Origin: FEN-1297 sp021817845 | GTDB taxonomy: Bacteria > Bacteroidota > Ignavibacteria > Ignavibacteriales > Ignavibacteriaceae | Reading direction: 5' to 3' | NCBI GenBank assembly: GCA_021817845.1 | Contig: JAKAFW010000020.1 | Coordinates: 1 to 64,000, forward strand | Length of the DNA stretch: 64,000 nt | Made by a program: the position numbers and the translations under genes | Notes under the pieces: generated by a model | Databases searched by the model: none | What the model was told of the DNA's origin: nothing | What the model saw: only the letters and a program-made list of their open reading frames with translations | In this document: in pieces, positions 62,649 through 64,000 of the stretch | Numbering within the stretch: position 1 is the stretch's first letter | How the letters are laid out: each line of letters opens with the position of its first letter

Positions 62649-63317
62649 TTAAAAAGAAGAGTGAGGAAGTACCAGTGGAACTCCCGGCATCATCAAAATA
62701 TATAATACCCACATTGTCAAGCCAACAGAAATAGGGATGGAAAGATTATCATCCGCAAATCCGAAAGAAATATTTTCTACAATAGCTCCAACCGCTGAAG
62801 CTATAATCCCAATATAATATTCTATTGCCAATCCGGAAATCTTTGGTGTAAACATTATTACTAAGCAGGCACTAATAAAAAACGCAATGGTTCCTTCCAG
62901 ACTTTTGGAGAGGAATTTGTGCTTGCCGAATTTTCGTCCGATCAAAGCAGCCATTGAATCGCTAACAATCAAAATTGTAAATGCTGTTATAAAAAATACT
63001 TTCGGAAATATAATCGCACAAATCAAAGCAGAAATGAAAACATAAGTTGCGCCATTCAAATTTTTTTTCTTATTATCTACTTCGTGACGGCGCAGAAGAA
63101 ATCCGAAGAATTTATAAAAGAACTTTCCGAAATCAGGGTTGAAATGGCGGCTTAAATCAAGGAATATTGCAAAAGCAGTAATAATGCTCAATATAATTAT
63201 TGAATCGGTGTGGGGAATGAAATAATAAAGAATAGGGATTGAAAGAGAACAGAGATGAATTAGTTTTCTAACTACTTCATCTCTGTAATTAATAGTGCCT
63301 TGGTCAATTGGAGTCAT
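62649..63317 (-). CDS. Dolichol kinase / CDP-diglyceride synthetase-like membrane protein
   Basis: 222 aa with about six hydrophobic segments. VVRKLIHLCSLSIPILYYF, LDLSRHFNPDFGKFFYKFFG and VSDSMAALIGRKFGKHKF are diagnostic of the SEC59/VTE5/CDP-diglyceride synthetase-like family, which phosphorylates polyprenols or related lipids. The substrate is not known. The ftsH stop lies inside its start region (14-bp overlap), so the two are coupled. Confidence 0.85.
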   Translation of the reverse strand: MTPIDQGTINYRDEVVRKLIHLCSLSIPILYYFIPHTDSIIILSIITAFAIFLDLSRHFNPDFGKFFYKFFGFLLRRHEVDNKKKNLNGATYVFISALICAIIFPKVFFITAFTILIVSDSMAALIGRKFGKHKFLSKSLEGTIAFFISACLVIMFTPKISGLAIEYYIGIIASAVGAIVENISFGFADDNLSIPISVGLTMWVLYILMMPGVPLVLPHSSF

Positions 63318-64000
63318 CTTGAAGTGTTGATTCTTTTGGTTTTCTCTGTTCGATTAGTTTCTTAACATGTTCGGGAATTTCGTCAACATCCTTGATTATC
63401 TCACCGTTGCCGTTTTTATTCACAGGCGGAAGTTCTTCACCTTTAATTAGTTTGTCAATCTCATCGCCGTCAAGAATTTCTCTTTCAAGTAATTCCTTTG
63501 ATAACCTGTGAAGTAGTTCAATATTCTTCGTAAGAATTTTTTCTGCATCTTGCATTGCTGCCGTAACAATTGCTCTTACTTCTTCGTCAATATCAATTGC
63601 AGTTCTTTCACTGTAATCCTTGTGTCGTTGAATTTCCCGTCCTAAAAATATTTCTTCTTCCTTTGCACCGTAGCTAAGAGGACCCAGCTTGTCGCTCATT
63701 CCCCATTCGCATACCATTTTGCGGGCAATGCTTGTAGCTTTTTCAATATCATTTCCTGCGCCGGTTGTATAGTGGTTGAAAATAAGTTTTTCTGCAGCAC
63801 GACCGCCAAGTGCATAAGTTATAACCGATTCAAGATATTCTTTCGAATAAGTATGTTTCTCATCTATCGGCAAATAGCTTGTAACGCCGAGGGCTCTTCC
63901 GCGTGGAATAATTGTAACTTTATGAACCGGATCGGCTTCAGGAAGCATCCTTGCAACAAGAACGTGACCAATTTCGTGATAGGCAGTAGTTTTCTTTTCC
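63304..64000 (-). CDS. ftsH: ATP-dependent zinc metalloprotease FtsH (partial, C-terminal)
   Basis: The frame enters from the right edge and runs to a stop at 63304. The zinc-binding motif is AYHEIGHVLVARM near 63980, HExGH with Ile in place of the usual Ala. IIPRGRALGVTSYLP, YALGGRAAEKLIFNHYTTGA and ARKMVCEWGMSDKLGPLSYG are FtsH M41 peptidase signatures. The AAA domain lies outside the window. It overlaps the dolichol-kinase-like gene by 14 bp. Confidence 0.95.
   Translation of the reverse strand, partial: EKKTTAYHEIGHVLVARMLPEADPVHKVTIIPRGRALGVTSYLPIDEKHTYSKEYLESVITYALGGRAAEKLIFNHYTTGAGNDIEKATSIARKMVCEWGMSDKLGPLSYGAKEEEIFLGREIQRHKDYSERTAIDIDEEVRAIVTAAMQDAEKILTKNIELLHRLSKELLEREILDGDEIDKLIKGEELPPVNKNGNGEIIKDVDEIPEHVKKLIEQRKPKESTLQDDSN

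Noticed and set aside
1..64000. CRISPR array, prophage, insertion sequence or tRNA gene
   Set aside because: I saw no regularly spaced direct repeats of CRISPR length, no phage structural or integrase gene, no transposase, and no cloverleaf with a T-loop GTTCRA box in the gaps. A tRNAscan-SE run would settle the last point.

Overview
The window is AT-rich DNA, densely packed with genes, from a Gram-negative bacterium of the Bacteroidota/Chlorobiota/Ignavibacteriota assemblage; Ignavibacteria-like is my best guess. The clues are a SusC-style TonB-dependent receptor, a DUF5916/CBM9 protein, Bacteroidota-type -10 elements (TAnnTTTG), clear Shine-Dalgarno sites, and a facultatively fermentative gene set that includes [FeFe]-hydrogenase maturation genes. 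The taxonomic call is an inference. I see no tRNA, rRNA, CRISPR array, prophage or intact insertion sequence.

Region 1 (1-21.4 kb) lies almost entirely on the minus strand and is an envelope and two-component region. It holds a YncE-like propeller protein, a helical secreted protein, two large orphan sensor kinases, a winged-helix protein flanked by two paralogous small-RNA genes, a PAP2 phosphatase with a barrel/TPR protein, a small acidic secreted protein, a decayed sensor kinase, a LysE exporter, a family 9 glycosyltransferase, a TonB receptor, an OmpR-type regulator with its kinase, and a DUF5916 protein. Five gaps here carry the same direct-repeat box (7 bp, 4 bp spacer, 7 bp), each exactly 10 bp from a TAnnTTTG-like -10. 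This looks like a local regulon of the OmpR-type regulator.

Region 2 (21.7-33.7 kb) is housekeeping: mnmA, a PIN-PhoH ATPase, carAB behind a leader with an intrinsic terminator, a membrane metallophosphoesterase, and an unusual lipoprotein joining a TonB C-terminal domain to a parvulin. A long gap follows with a REP-like structured repeat.

Region 3 (32.2-43.4 kb) is fatty-acid beta-oxidation: a ScfR/RamB-type regulator divergent from acyl-CoA synthetase, FadN-like bifunctional enzyme, thiolase and acyl-CoA dehydrogenase, ended by a terminator. A MazEF-type module sits between that terminator and a dienoyl-CoA-reductase-like SDR plus a thioesterase.

Region 4 (43.4-57.1 kb) has a three-gene HipBST-type toxin system behind three operators spaced exactly 71 bp apart, a GATase, purL, a YihY-family protein, an FmdB zinc ribbon, and an Rrf2/polyferredoxin/hemerythrin group with a RIC (YtfE/ScdA) gene remnant, suggesting nitrosative-stress response. 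Two secreted alpha-glucan hydrolases (GH31, GH13) follow.

Region 5 (57.1-64 kb) is the [FeFe]-hydrogenase maturation cluster hydE, hydG, aspA-like, hydF (no hydrogenase subunit in the window), then a dolichol-kinase-like membrane protein and the C-terminal part of ftsH running off the end.
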